NCBI GenBank assembly: GCA_028287665.1
Contig: JAQBPF010000104.1
Span: 1-7,301, forward strand
Source: Deinococcus sp.
Lineage (GTDB): Bacteria; Deinococcota; Deinococci; Deinococcales; Deinococcaceae
DNA: 7,301 nt
Direction of reading: 5' to 3'
The translations under genes and the position numbers were made by a program. Position 1 is the stretch's first letter, and every line of letters begins with the position of its first letter. The notes below the pieces were generated by a model. It did no database searches. It worked only from the letters and a program-made list of their open reading frames with translations, and was not told the origin of the DNA. Shown one piece after another: positions 1-5,741 of this stretch.

Positions 1-1049
1 GCCGGGCCTTGCGCCAGTGGCCCGCCGCCCGCCCGCAGCCCGATGTAGGCGCTCTGCAGGGTCGTGGAAAAGCTCTTGACCTCGCTCAGCACGGGCGGGA
101 ACACGCTTTCCACGGCTTCCAGCAGGCTCATGCCCCGGTCGTGTATATAGCCCATCAGCACGCGGTTCAAATCCTGGCTGTCTCTGCCGCCTGTGAGGTG
201 CAGGCCCAGTTGCGTTCCTTCTTTCCGCAGACGGTCAATGGTGTTGATTTCGCCGTTGTGGGCCAACAGACTGAACGGCTGCACCTGTTCGAAGGTAGAG
301 AGCGTGTTGGTGGAATAGCGGTTGTGGCCGATGGTGACCACCGACATGAAGTCGGGCTTGGACAGTTCGGGGTAGTAGCGGGGCAGGAGTTCGGCGCTGC
401 CGCGCACCTTGTACACCACGGCGTTGGTGGCGAGGCTGACCACATGCACGGGGTATTTCTGTTCCAGCTCCAGCGCCAGATTGAACAGCTGTGAGTCGCG
501 CTCGTGGCGGGTTTCGCCCTTCACCATGCCCGCGATCTGTACAAACTGAGGCTCGGTCAGGCGGGCAATCGGCCCCAGCGCGTGCGAATAGACCTGTCCC
601 TGACGTTCCAGCGAGACCGTGACGCCGTAGCGGCTGGCGGCCACCCGCAGCGCGTCCAGCAGTTCGCGGGTGCTCTGGCCCTGCGGCACAAAAAAGTGGC
701 CCACGAAAAAGTTGGGGGAGTCTACATCGGCCACATTCTGGCGGCCTTCTTCCATGTAGCGCTTCCACACCAGGCGCGGAATATCGGTCTGAATGCCTGC
801 GCCGTCGCCCTCGCCGCGCACTTCGCCGCTGCGGTGGGCCATGTGCGCCAGTTCTTCCAGTGCCCGCACCACGTTGCCGTGCGACGCCTCACCCGTTTTG
901 CGAATCTTGCAGAGAATCCCGCAGGCATCGTGCCCGATCTCATCGAAATTGCCGGGGAACATCGGTTCCAGCCGGGTGCGCTCGGACTGGCGGTACAGGC
1001 TATCGCCCGGTTGGTAGAAGGGTCGGTCAGAGTGAGATGGGTTGGTCAT
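1..1049 (-). CDS. Glutamate synthase large subunit-like protein, N-terminal amidotransferase part (runs off left edge)
   Basis: By homology this enzyme would hydrolyse glutamine at its N-terminal class II amidotransferase (Ntn) domain and pass ammonia to a synthase domain that makes glutamate from 2-oxoglutarate. Only the first 349 codons are in the window. The likely nucleophile is Cys43 in HDACGI, after a stretch that fits a cleaved propeptide. HNRYSTNT (242-249) and AHNGEIN (263-269) are the glutamine-binding signatures of the family, and GRDSQDLN with an E-A-rich helix after it matches the region following them in GltB. The usual RGN after NGEINT is absent (here IDRLRKEG), so this is a divergent branch and I give no symbol. 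The ATG at 1049 is chosen because GGAGG (1056-1060, minus strand) sits 6 bases upstream; an in-frame ATG at 1055 directly abuts that site. A weak -10-like AATAAT lies at 1142-1147. The FMN and iron-sulfur parts, if present, lie outside the window. Confidence 0.85.
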   Translation of the reverse strand, partial: MTNPSHSDRPFYQPGDSLYRQSERTRLEPMFPGNFDEIGHDACGILCKIRKTGEASHGNVVRALEELAHMAHRSGEVRGEGDGAGIQTDIPRLVWKRYMEEGRQNVADVDSPNFFVGHFFVPQGQSTRELLDALRVAASRYGVTVSLERQGQVYSHALGPIARLTEPQFVQIAGMVKGETRHERDSQLFNLALELEQKYPVHVVSLATNAVVYKVRGSAELLPRYYPELSKPDFMSVVTIGHNRYSTNTLSTFEQVQPFSLLAHNGEINTIDRLRKEGTQLGLHLTGGRDSQDLNRVLMGYIHDRGMSLLEAVESVFPPVLSEVKSFSTTLQSAYIGLRAGGGPLAQGP

Positions 1050-1182
1050 GGGCATCCTCCGGAGAAACTGAAACGGGCTGAGATCTGGTGCAAGTGCGGC
1101 TTCGTGTCCGGTAGACACCAACAAGGTGCAAACGGCGCGAAATTATTCATGTAATGGCATAAATCAGCGGCGCCAGCTGCGG

Positions 1183-1280
1183 GCCTGTCCAGATAGAATG
1201 CCGCGCCTGTCCAGATACGGGGGGTCACTTGTCCAGTCACAGACCTTCATGAATCTGCGGTCTGAAAGGAAAGTGTCCAC
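1183..1280. repeat. TGTCCAG direct repeats in 22-bp phase
   Basis: The 13-mer GCCTGTCCAGATA occurs exactly at 1183-1195 and 1205-1217. Its core TGTCCAG occurs at 1186, 1208 and 1230, each exactly 22 bases apart. One further core variant, TGTCCAC, lies at 1274, which is two more 22-base steps on; the intermediate position 1252 is not conserved. The spacing is close to two helical turns, so all sites would lie on about the same face of the DNA. Such arrays occur as operators for cooperatively binding regulators and as transposase-binding sites in the ends of Tn7-, Tn5053- and IS21-type elements. Which of these applies cannot be told here; no transposase gene is in the window. Confidence 0.85.
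1240..1264. repeat. Inverted repeat CAGACC/GGTCTG enclosing TTCATGAA
   Basis: CAGACC (1240-1245) and GGTCTG (1259-1264) are perfect 6-base complements separated by 13 bases, and the 8-base palindrome TTCATGAA (1246-1253) lies between them. It sits in the gap in the phased TGTCCAG series. There is no T-run on either side, so it is unlikely to be an intrinsic terminator. It could be a protein-binding site or simply chance. Confidence 0.4.
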
Positions 1281-1466
1281 CCGTGTTCTCGTCCATTCCA
1301 CAAGCTATTTTGCCGGATCTTCATTCAACTGAAAGGGGTGGGGCATACGGGGAAAGCCCAGTTTGGCCCTATTGGTCTAGTCCTCTGCCTGTATTCAGGG
1401 CGTGCATATAAACTCTTTTCTGGTGGTCCTCAGGGCAGACCGCTTCAGGGACTGGTCGGGCCAGAG

Positions 1467-3827
1467 TCAATTCAGCAATGTGGTGACGGCAGAGTTGTTC
1501 ATGCGGCTCTCACTGGAGAACCAGCGGAAAAAGGCGTCCACCACGGCCGGGTCGAGTTGTTGGCCCCGCTGTTTCTTCAGTTCCAGCAGCGCCGCCTGTT
1601 CTGTCCACGCGCCCCGGTGTGGCCGCACACTGATCAGGGCGTCGTAAAAATCGGCCACAGCAAAAATCCGTGCCAGCAGAGGAATATCTTCTCCGTACAG
1701 CCCACTCGGGTAGCCCTGGCCATTCCAGTGCTCGTGGTGAGACCGCACGATGTCCAGGGTACCGGGCAGCACGCCGGGAAAATGAGCGGCCAGAGTGACG
1801 CCCAAGGAGGTGTGGGTCTGCATCACTGTCTGCTCGGCGGCATCGAGGCGGCCAGGTTTCAGCAGCACCTCGTCTGGAATCTGCAATTTGCCCAGATCGT
1901 GCAGGTAAGCCCCCTGCCGCAGCGCCGCCACCTGTTGGGCGTTCAGATTGAGCCAGTGGCCCAGAGCGGTGGCAAGTTCCACCACCCGGCGCGTGTGGCC
2001 CTGCGCCTCGCCGCCCCGCGTCTCCATGGCCAGCCCCAGCACCAGCAGCGCCCCTTCCTGTGCCAGCTGGGTCTGATGGCGCTGCTGGTACGTGGACAAC
2101 ATGGCGGCGGCCCACAGCTTAAATTCCTCGGCCATGACCAGCGACTCTGCGGTAAAGGCGTGAGGGTCGTGCAGGCTGTCCAGGTTCAGTTCAGCAAACA
2201 CCTGACCGCCCACCAGAATCGGCAGCAGCAGATTGGCCTGCAAGTCCTGCGAGTGGCCCAGCAGATCGCTGAGATCAGGAGAACTGCCTGCCAACTCCAG
2301 GCGGCGCTGCCGGAGGGTCTGACCCGCCAGGATTCGGGGCCGCCCCTCTCTGTGGCTTGCCGGGTCGCCGTGCCAGATCTGCATATTGGGAGCCGGATAC
2401 ATGAAGCCCAACAATTCTGGACTGAAGCCCACCTGCGCCCGGATAAACGAGACGTCGCCCTGACGCACCGACAGGCTGGCTGCCTCTGCCCCCGGCACGC
2501 ACAAAATGGCAGCTTCCAGCAGGCCCTGGAGATCGGGCACGGTGCCGCCCTGATGCGCCAGAAACCGCAGCAGCGAGCGGAAGGTATCTACGGCGGGCGA
2601 GGCGGCATTGAGTGTCGGCTGAATCAGCGGCAGCAAGGGGGGCCGCCAGGCCACAGCCAGCCGGTTTCGCCCCGCGTTTTTGGCGGTATAGAGCAGATCG
2701 TCGGCTTTCTGAAACGCGGAGGGGCCGTCTGGAACCAGGCCGCCCGACAGCGTGATCGTGCGGTCCAGTCCGTCCGGCTGCGCGGCATGAAACCGCTCGG
2801 TGAGCAGGTAGGCGACAGCCTGATGGGTAGTGTGCACAAAGGCCTCGACCTGAGACTCCGTGCCCTCGAGCCGGAGGGCGAATTCCTCACCGCCGACCCG
2901 GTAGGCATGGGCGATTTTGAGTCCACTGCCCTGCACATGCATCAGCAGCAGGTGGCCAAAGTCGCGCAGCACCTCGTCTCCAGCCAGGTGCCCAAAGCGG
3001 TCGTTCAGTGACTTGAAATGGTCTATATCCAGCAAAAGAAGATAGCGGTCAGGGCCAAATTCGTCGGGCTGGTCGGTTTCGAAGGCGTAGCGGTTGAGCA
3101 GGCCGGTCAGGGCGTCGCGGGTTGCCAGGACCTGAAAGGTTCGGGCGTTCCGGAAGGCCCGGCGCATCAGGAACACGGTGATGGCCCACAGGGTAAATCC
3201 CAGCACACTGAGGCCCAGTTGCAGCACGAAGTTGGCGAGGGCCACGCCCGACCAGAACTCTAGGCCCCAGTGCACCATGTTAAAAACGATGCTACTGGGA
3301 AAAAAGATCAGCAATCCCAGATAGATGTAGGCCCGTACACTCGTCCCAACCCAACTGGTGGCATGAAGGTCGGGTACAGCAGGCGCAGCCTCCAGATCGG
3401 CCATAGGTGTGTAGGTGTCTTGCAGCATCCGCAGAGCAGGCAAGTGCAGGTACACTCCCCAGCGCAACAACCCCCCCACGCTCATGACCATCCCCATGTG
3501 AAACAGCTTCGGCGTCGTATAGTCGTCGCCGAGCAAGATGGTATAGGCAGAGACGACGAGGGCCAGGGCCAGGGCGCGGCTCGTTCCAGCAAAGTACGCG
3601 GCGATACCCAGAGGCACACCCCAGAAGTTGAGATACACCCCCGAAGACAATTCGTAAGGATGGGCGAAGAAGGTCAGGCTGGCGACTCCATACGTCACGA
3701 TTCGCAGAAAGATGCTGGTAAAGGAGCTTGGCTGCGTGAATGTGAATCCTATGACCAGCGCAAACATGGCGAAAAAGGCCATATTGGACAACAGTCCATC
3801 TACCCCAACCTTCATGATCTCATCCAT
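1467..3827 (-). CDS. Membrane cyclic-di-GMP protein: 5TMR-LYT sensor, GGDEF, GAF, HD-GYP
   Basis: A 786-residue signalling protein with opposing modules: GGDEF proteins make cyclic di-GMP from two GTP, and HD-GYP proteins hydrolyse it. Residues about 15-125 form hydrophobic helices with a PYELSSGVYLNFWGVPLG stretch typical of the 5TM LytS/YhcK-type receptor; two more membrane helices follow near 166-186 and 195-221. The GGDEF domain spans about 232-392, with DALTGLLNR, metal-site LDIDHFK (D267) and an intact GGEEF (312-316). The product-inhibition RxxD motif is missing: Leu and Ala occupy positions 303 and 306. A GAF-like domain covers about 415-580. The HD-GYP domain (about 590-772) keeps H611, HD (643-644), HHE (697-699), GYP (705-707) and D726. 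The start is ATG 3827, with AGGG 5 bases upstream; an upstream in-frame TTG at 3848 lacks a ribosome site, and an ATG at 3815 is a further option. The bound signal is unknown. Confidence 0.93.
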   Translation of the reverse strand: MDEIMKVGVDGLLSNMAFFAMFALVIGFTFTQPSSFTSIFLRIVTYGVASLTFFAHPYELSSGVYLNFWGVPLGIAAYFAGTSRALALALVVSAYTILLGDDYTTPKLFHMGMVMSVGGLLRWGVYLHLPALRMLQDTYTPMADLEAAPAVPDLHATSWVGTSVRAYIYLGLLIFFPSSIVFNMVHWGLEFWSGVALANFVLQLGLSVLGFTLWAITVFLMRRAFRNARTFQVLATRDALTGLLNRYAFETDQPDEFGPDRYLLLLDIDHFKSLNDRFGHLAGDEVLRDFGHLLLMHVQGSGLKIAHAYRVGGEEFALRLEGTESQVEAFVHTTHQAVAYLLTERFHAAQPDGLDRTITLSGGLVPDGPSAFQKADDLLYTAKNAGRNRLAVAWRPPLLPLIQPTLNAASPAVDTFRSLLRFLAHQGGTVPDLQGLLEAAILCVPGAEAASLSVRQGDVSFIRAQVGFSPELLGFMYPAPNMQIWHGDPASHREGRPRILAGQTLRQRRLELAGSSPDLSDLLGHSQDLQANLLLPILVGGQVFAELNLDSLHDPHAFTAESLVMAEEFKLWAAAMLSTYQQRHQTQLAQEGALLVLGLAMETRGGEAQGHTRRVVELATALGHWLNLNAQQVAALRQGAYLHDLGKLQIPDEVLLKPGRLDAAEQTVMQTHTSLGVTLAAHFPGVLPGTLDIVRSHHEHWNGQGYPSGLYGEDIPLLARIFAVADFYDALISVRPHRGAWTEQAALLELKKQRGQQLDPAVVDAFFRWFSSESRMNNSAVTTLLN

Positions 3828-3880
3828 CTGCGCCCTATCTTGCCGCAAATACAGCGGATTGTGAAGGACTAGGCTCCAAA

Positions 3881-3923
3881 CATTTATATGATGCTTTTCT
3901 GACTATTCGGACATTTTATATGA
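3881..3923. repeat. Paired AT-rich direct repeat CATTTATATGA / CATTTTATATGA
   Basis: CATTTATATGA (3881-3891) recurs as CATTTTATATGA (3912-3923), differing by one inserted T, with starts 31 bases apart, or about three helical turns. They lie 54 to 96 bases upstream of the cyclic-di-GMP gene's start. Read on the minus strand each contains CATATAAA, so they may be tandem -10 boxes; alternatively they are a pair of regulator sites. AT-rich chance similarity cannot be excluded. Confidence 0.45.
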
Positions 3924-4054
3924 CTAACCGTCTTGTTGACTACTTCTTGCTTGCCCAGACCAAAGGTCAGCCTCTCAACAGAGCAGTATTTGCCTCCACG
4001 CCGTAGATGAGATTAAACTGAACTTATATTCACAAAGCGGAGTGAACTTTTGGG

Positions 4055-4135
4055 GTGCTTAAGCCTGGTCAGTGCCCTCGCTGCACGTTCAGCCTTCCCC
4101 CAGGGGTGCCCCCAGCACCCACCACCAATTCCTGA
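4055..4135 (+). CDS. Possible 26-residue leader ORF with a CPRC pair upstream of the SpoVS gene
   Basis: From GTG 4055 a 26-codon frame reads MLKPGQCPRCTFSLPPGVPP followed by APTTNS and a TGA at 4133-4135. Its stop overlaps the start of the AAGGAAGTGA ribosome site of the SpoVS gene, an arrangement compatible with translational coupling. A GGAG (4039-4042) lies 12 bases before the GTG, rather far for good initiation. The CPRC pair resembles half of a zinc ribbon, but the second pair is absent. It could equally be untranslated leader, or be overlapped by an N-terminal extension of the next gene in another frame (GTG 4072). I do not recognise a family. Confidence 0.25.
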   Translation: MLKPGQCPRCTFSLPPGVPPAPTTNS

Positions 4136-4152
4136 AGGAAGTGACCTATACA

Positions 4153-4449
4153 GTGGAAACCTTGCGCGTCTCTGGCAAATCTCGCCCCAATGCGGTGGCT
4201 GGCGCTATCGCCGCTCTGCTGCGAACTGAAGGCCAACTGGAAGTGCAGGCCATCGGTCCCGCCGCCGTCAATCAGGCGGTCAAGGCATTGGCCATTGCCC
4301 GCGGCTATCTGGAAGGCGACCGCCTTGACCTGACGGCTCAGCCCGCCTTTGTCAAACTGGACCTGGAATCTGAGGAGCGCACAGCCCTGAAATTTATGGT
4401 CCGGGCACTCAAGCCTGCGCTGAACCCGGCCCTGAACACTGTGCGTTGA
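4153..4449 (+). CDS. Stage V sporulation protein S (SpoVS) family protein
   Basis: A 98-residue protein of the SpoVS family, small Alba-like proteins that affect sporulation in Bacillus and are also widespread in non-sporulating groups such as Deinococcus-Thermus, where their role is not settled. The family signature is plain: METLRVSGKSRPNAVAGAIA (1-20), VQAIGPAAVNQAVKALAIAR (31-50), PAF (64-66) and EERTALKF (74-81). The C-terminal tail (KPALNPALNTVR) is slightly longer than usual. GTG 4153 is preferred because family members begin at ME-LRVS and because AAGGAAGTGA (4135-4144), one mismatch from a full anti-SD complement, lies just upstream. An in-frame GTG at 4072 would add 27 Pro/Ser/His-rich residues without family similarity. 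No sporulation genes are near; it is divergent from the cyclic-di-GMP gene, but a functional link is only speculation. Confidence 0.92.
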   Translation: METLRVSGKSRPNAVAGAIAALLRTEGQLEVQAIGPAAVNQAVKALAIARGYLEGDRLDLTAQPAFVKLDLESEERTALKFMVRALKPALNPALNTVR

Positions 4450-4476
4450 GTCGCCACTCTTCAGGCGTCTCGACTC
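4448..4476 (+). terminator. Weak hairpin at the end of the SpoVS gene
   Basis: GAGTCG (4448-4453) and CGACTC (4471-4476) are perfect complements around a 17-base loop, beginning inside the stop codon. The downstream bases (CAGGCTTGCTTAAC) are only moderately T-rich. It may reduce read-through into the next gene, but it is not a convincing intrinsic terminator. Confidence 0.25.
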
Positions 4477-4485
4477 CAGGCTTGC

Positions 4486-4514
4486 TTAACCCTGGGCACT
4501 GCCTGTCTCATAAA
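4486..4514 (+). promoter_or_regulatory. Candidate promoter for the YugP-type metallopeptidase gene
   Basis: TTAACC (4486-4491) and CATAAA (4509-4514) are separated by exactly 17 bases and each matches four of six sigma-70 consensus positions. A transcript from here would have a leader of roughly 40 bases with GGAGG (4544-4548) 10 bases before the ATG. This is a pattern match only. Confidence 0.3.
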
Positions 4515-4558
4515 ACTTGAGTGCTCTAGACTAAGATAACTGTGGAGGAACTTCCTAC

Positions 4559-5248
4559 ATGGACTTCTTGTTTGGCCCCTACAGCTCACTGATCCTGCTG
4601 ATTTTCGTGGCTTCCTTATTTATTCAGGGGTACCTGAGCCGCACCTACGGCAAATGGAGCCGGGTTGCCAACCCCCGCCAACTCACGGGCGCACAGGTGG
4701 CCCGCCTGATGCTGGATGACAACGGCCTGCATCACATCCCCGTGAACGCCGTGCCGGGGCAACTGAGCGACCACTACGACCCGGTACGCAAGACGGTGAA
4801 TCTGTCTCAGGGCAACTACGCCGTGCCCAGCATCAGCGCCATGGCCGTCGCCGCACACGAGGTCGGGCACGCCGTTCAGGACAAGGTGCGGATGCCTGCG
4901 TTGGTGTTGCGGGGGAGGCTCGCTGTACCTTTAAGCCTCGGCATGAATCTGGCTCCGCTGTTGCTGCTGGCAGGCGTGTTTTTGCAACTCACGGGCCTGA
5001 TCTGGGTGGGCGTGTTGCTGTTCGGTGCGGCTCTGTTGTTCCATCTGATCACACTGCCCGTCGAATTTGATGCCAGCCGCCGAGCGCTGGCCTACCTGGA
5101 TCAGCGCGGCCTGAACGGTGGCCCTGAAACTGCCAACGGTGCACGCACGGTACTGACCGCCGCCGCCCTGACCTATGTAGCAGGGTTTGCCATGGCCCTG
5201 GCGCAACTGCTGAACGTGCTGGGAATCGCCCGCAGTCAGAGCGACTGA
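4559..5248 (+). CDS. YugP-type membrane zinc metallopeptidase
   Basis: A 229-residue integral-membrane protein of the YugP / Zn_peptidase_2 family, whose members have a typical length of about 225-230 residues and no well-defined substrate. A membrane helix covers about 5-25. The family block VPGQLSDHYDP (65-75) is followed by the zinc and catalytic motif AAHEVGHA, with H100, E101 and H104. E169 in LPVEFDASRRA is the likely third zinc ligand. Two hydrophobic helices lie near 122-143 and 146-166 and another near 196-222, so the active site is close to the membrane. The start ATG 4559 has a strong GGAGG (4544-4548) 10 bases upstream. All expected catalytic residues are present. It is followed by its own terminator and is probably transcribed alone or by read-through from the SpoVS gene 109 bases upstream. 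Confidence 0.93.
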   Translation: MDFLFGPYSSLILLIFVASLFIQGYLSRTYGKWSRVANPRQLTGAQVARLMLDDNGLHHIPVNAVPGQLSDHYDPVRKTVNLSQGNYAVPSISAMAVAAHEVGHAVQDKVRMPALVLRGRLAVPLSLGMNLAPLLLLAGVFLQLTGLIWVGVLLFGAALLFHLITLPVEFDASRRALAYLDQRGLNGGPETANGARTVLTAAALTYVAGFAMALAQLLNVLGIARSQSD

Positions 5249-5271
5249 TCGCCTTGTGGTGCAGAGGGTGT

Positions 5272-5305
5272 GGGATGTGGGCGCGTGCCTGCATCCCCAT
5301 TCTTA
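5272..5305 (+). terminator. Intrinsic terminator after the metallopeptidase gene
   Basis: GGGATGTGGGC (5272-5282) pairs with GCCTGCATCCC (5287-5297) to give an 11-base-pair stem with two G-U wobbles and a 4-base loop. The run CATTCTTA (5298-5305) follows as a moderately U-rich tail. It begins 24 bases after the stop codon at 5248. The minus-strand flank has no T-run, so it acts in the plus direction. Confidence 0.6.
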
Positions 5306-5390
5306 TAGGCGTTGCTCCTGTAGACGCTGCTCTTGTAGACGCTGCTCTTGTAGGTACTGGTCTTGTGGGTACTAGTCTCGCAGCTACTGC
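5301..5390. repeat. 15-bp tandem repeat, six units
   Basis: Six head-to-tail 15-base units fill 5301-5390 exactly, starting at 5301, 5316, 5331, 5346, 5361 and 5376. The central form is TCTTGTAGACGCTGC (5331), and the 5316 unit differs from it at one base. The outer units diverge progressively: 5346 and 5361 carry GGTACT in place of GACGCT, and 5376 is the most changed. Because 15 is a multiple of 3, every frame through it gives a five-residue repeat, for example S-C-R-R-C on the plus strand and Y-K-S-S-V on the minus strand. It lies between the metallopeptidase terminator and the start of the next gene and looks like a minisatellite-type array liable to copy-number change. Confidence 0.9.
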
Positions 5391-5403
5391 CGCCTGAACC
5401 CAG

Positions 5404-5409
5404 CATACT
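5404..5409 (+). promoter_or_regulatory. -10 box CATACT, leaderless promoter of the small hypothetical gene
   Basis: CATACT ends 7 bases before ATG 5417, which would place transcription initiation at or next to the A of the start codon. No purine-rich ribosome site lies upstream of that ATG. The same hexamer at the same distance precedes the GTG at 6913. No clear -35 is seen. Confidence 0.5.
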
Positions 5410-5416
5410 GGTCGCC

Positions 5417-5632
5417 ATGCAGCAGTTCGTCTATGTGCTGGAAGTGGTGCGCGGCAGTGGATACATTCGGGCACATTTTGCCCAGACGGCGGGGGCGGCG
5501 CAGCGCAGGGCCAGCAGGTCTGTGGCGGGTGGCGTCTGGGTCGAAACGGGTGAGGCGGGCCAACCGCTCCGCCTGCTGGACGGCCAGCGGGAATTGGCGC
5601 GGGTGGTTCGGGAAACGGTGGATTACGGCTGA
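5417..5632 (+). CDS. Hypothetical 71-residue protein
   Basis: I do not recognise this protein. It is short and mixed in composition, beginning MQQFVYVLEVVRGSGYIRAH, with an Ala/Arg-rich stretch at 23-36 and ending in RELARVVRETVDYG. No signal peptide, membrane helix, cysteine or metal motif is visible. The high G/C at third codon positions and ordinary amino-acid balance support real coding. ATG 5417 is chosen over the upstream in-frame GTG at 5363 because CATACT (5404-5409) is placed as in leaderless genes, and because the upstream extension would run into the tandem repeat. It ends 109 bases before proB, which has its own promoter-like box. Confidence 0.6.
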   Translation: MQQFVYVLEVVRGSGYIRAHFAQTAGAAQRRASRSVAGGVWVETGEAGQPLRLLDGQRELARVVRETVDYG

Positions 5633-5727
5633 ACGAGTGCGCTGATTGCCGTCGACCTTCCTGAAACGCAGCACCCTTGGCCCCTGCCCGCCTAAACGTG
5701 ATTCCCTCTGCCACGCACCTCAACCCC

Positions 5728-5733
5728 TATTCT
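5728..5733 (+). promoter_or_regulatory. -10 box TATTCT, leaderless promoter of proB
   Basis: TATTCT fits TAnnnT and ends 8 bases before ATG 5742. The stretch before the ATG (CTGACCCCCT) contains no Shine-Dalgarno, so translation probably starts on a leaderless message. A convincing -35 is not visible. Confidence 0.5.
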
Positions 5734-5741
5734 GACCCCCT

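Larger units (their letters stand above)
1050..1466. other. Intergenic region between two minus-strand genes
   Basis: No convincing gene lies in these 417 bases; the short frames here lack ribosome sites and protein-like composition. The right side is the 3' flank of the cyclic-di-GMP gene, where I see only weak hairpins without a T-run (for example CTGG/CCAG around 1452-1465), so no clear intrinsic terminator. The left side is the 5' flank of the glutamate synthase-like gene, with a possible minus-strand -10 AATAAT (1142-1147) but no good -35. The middle holds the 22-bp phased TGTCCAG repeats and an inverted repeat, described separately. The length and repeat content suggest either a complex regulatory region or the remnant of a mobile-element end. 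Confidence 0.6.
3828..4152. other. Divergent intergenic region between the cyclic-di-GMP gene and the SpoVS gene
   Basis: This 325-base region, clearly AT-richer than its surroundings around 3881-4035, must hold the promoters for both outward-reading genes. On the minus strand, TATAAA elements at about 3883-3888 and 3915-3920 are -10 candidates for the signalling gene, but neither has a good -35. On the plus strand, TATATT (4025-4030) is the best -10 candidate for the SpoVS gene, again without a clear -35; TTGACT (3936-3941) has no matching -10. The segment 4055-4135 contains a short open frame, listed separately. No RNA gene or riboswitch was recognised. Confidence 0.5.

Noticed and set aside
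1146..1162. Resemblance to the Deinococcus radiation/desiccation response motif upstream of the glutamate synthase-like gene
   Set aside because: On the minus strand TTATGCCATTACATGAA matches the left half of the TTATGT-N-AT-NN-ACATAA palindrome, but the right half is out of register by one base and has mismatches. Too degenerate to call.
1183..1280. Reading the 22-bp phased repeats as a CRISPR array
   Set aside because: The conserved part is only 7-13 bases, the intervals are 9-15 bases, and no cas genes are present.
1046..1332. Short open frames on both strands in the 1050-1466 gap
   Set aside because: They lack ribosome sites, run across the repeats, and show no protein-like pattern.
1338..3011. 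Long plus-strand open frame (557 codons) opposite the cyclic-di-GMP gene
   Set aside because: It is antisense to a gene with clear GAF and HD-GYP motifs; its translation is Gln/His/Arg-rich without any family pattern, as expected for a shadow frame in GC-rich DNA.
3936..3964. TTGACT as the -35 of a plus-strand promoter
   Set aside because: No acceptable -10 hexamer lies 16-18 bases downstream.
5236..5418. Minus-strand 60-codon frame with Y-K-S-S-V pentapeptide repeats
   Set aside because: The repeat peptide is an automatic product of the 15-bp DNA repeat; there is no ribosome site, it overlaps the metallopeptidase 3' end, and its start codon overlaps that of the better supported plus-strand gene.
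5384..5674. Minus-strand 96-codon frame overlapping the small hypothetical gene
   Set aside because: Arg/His-rich composition and no ribosome site or promoter; the plus-strand frame has better codon use and a placed -10 box.
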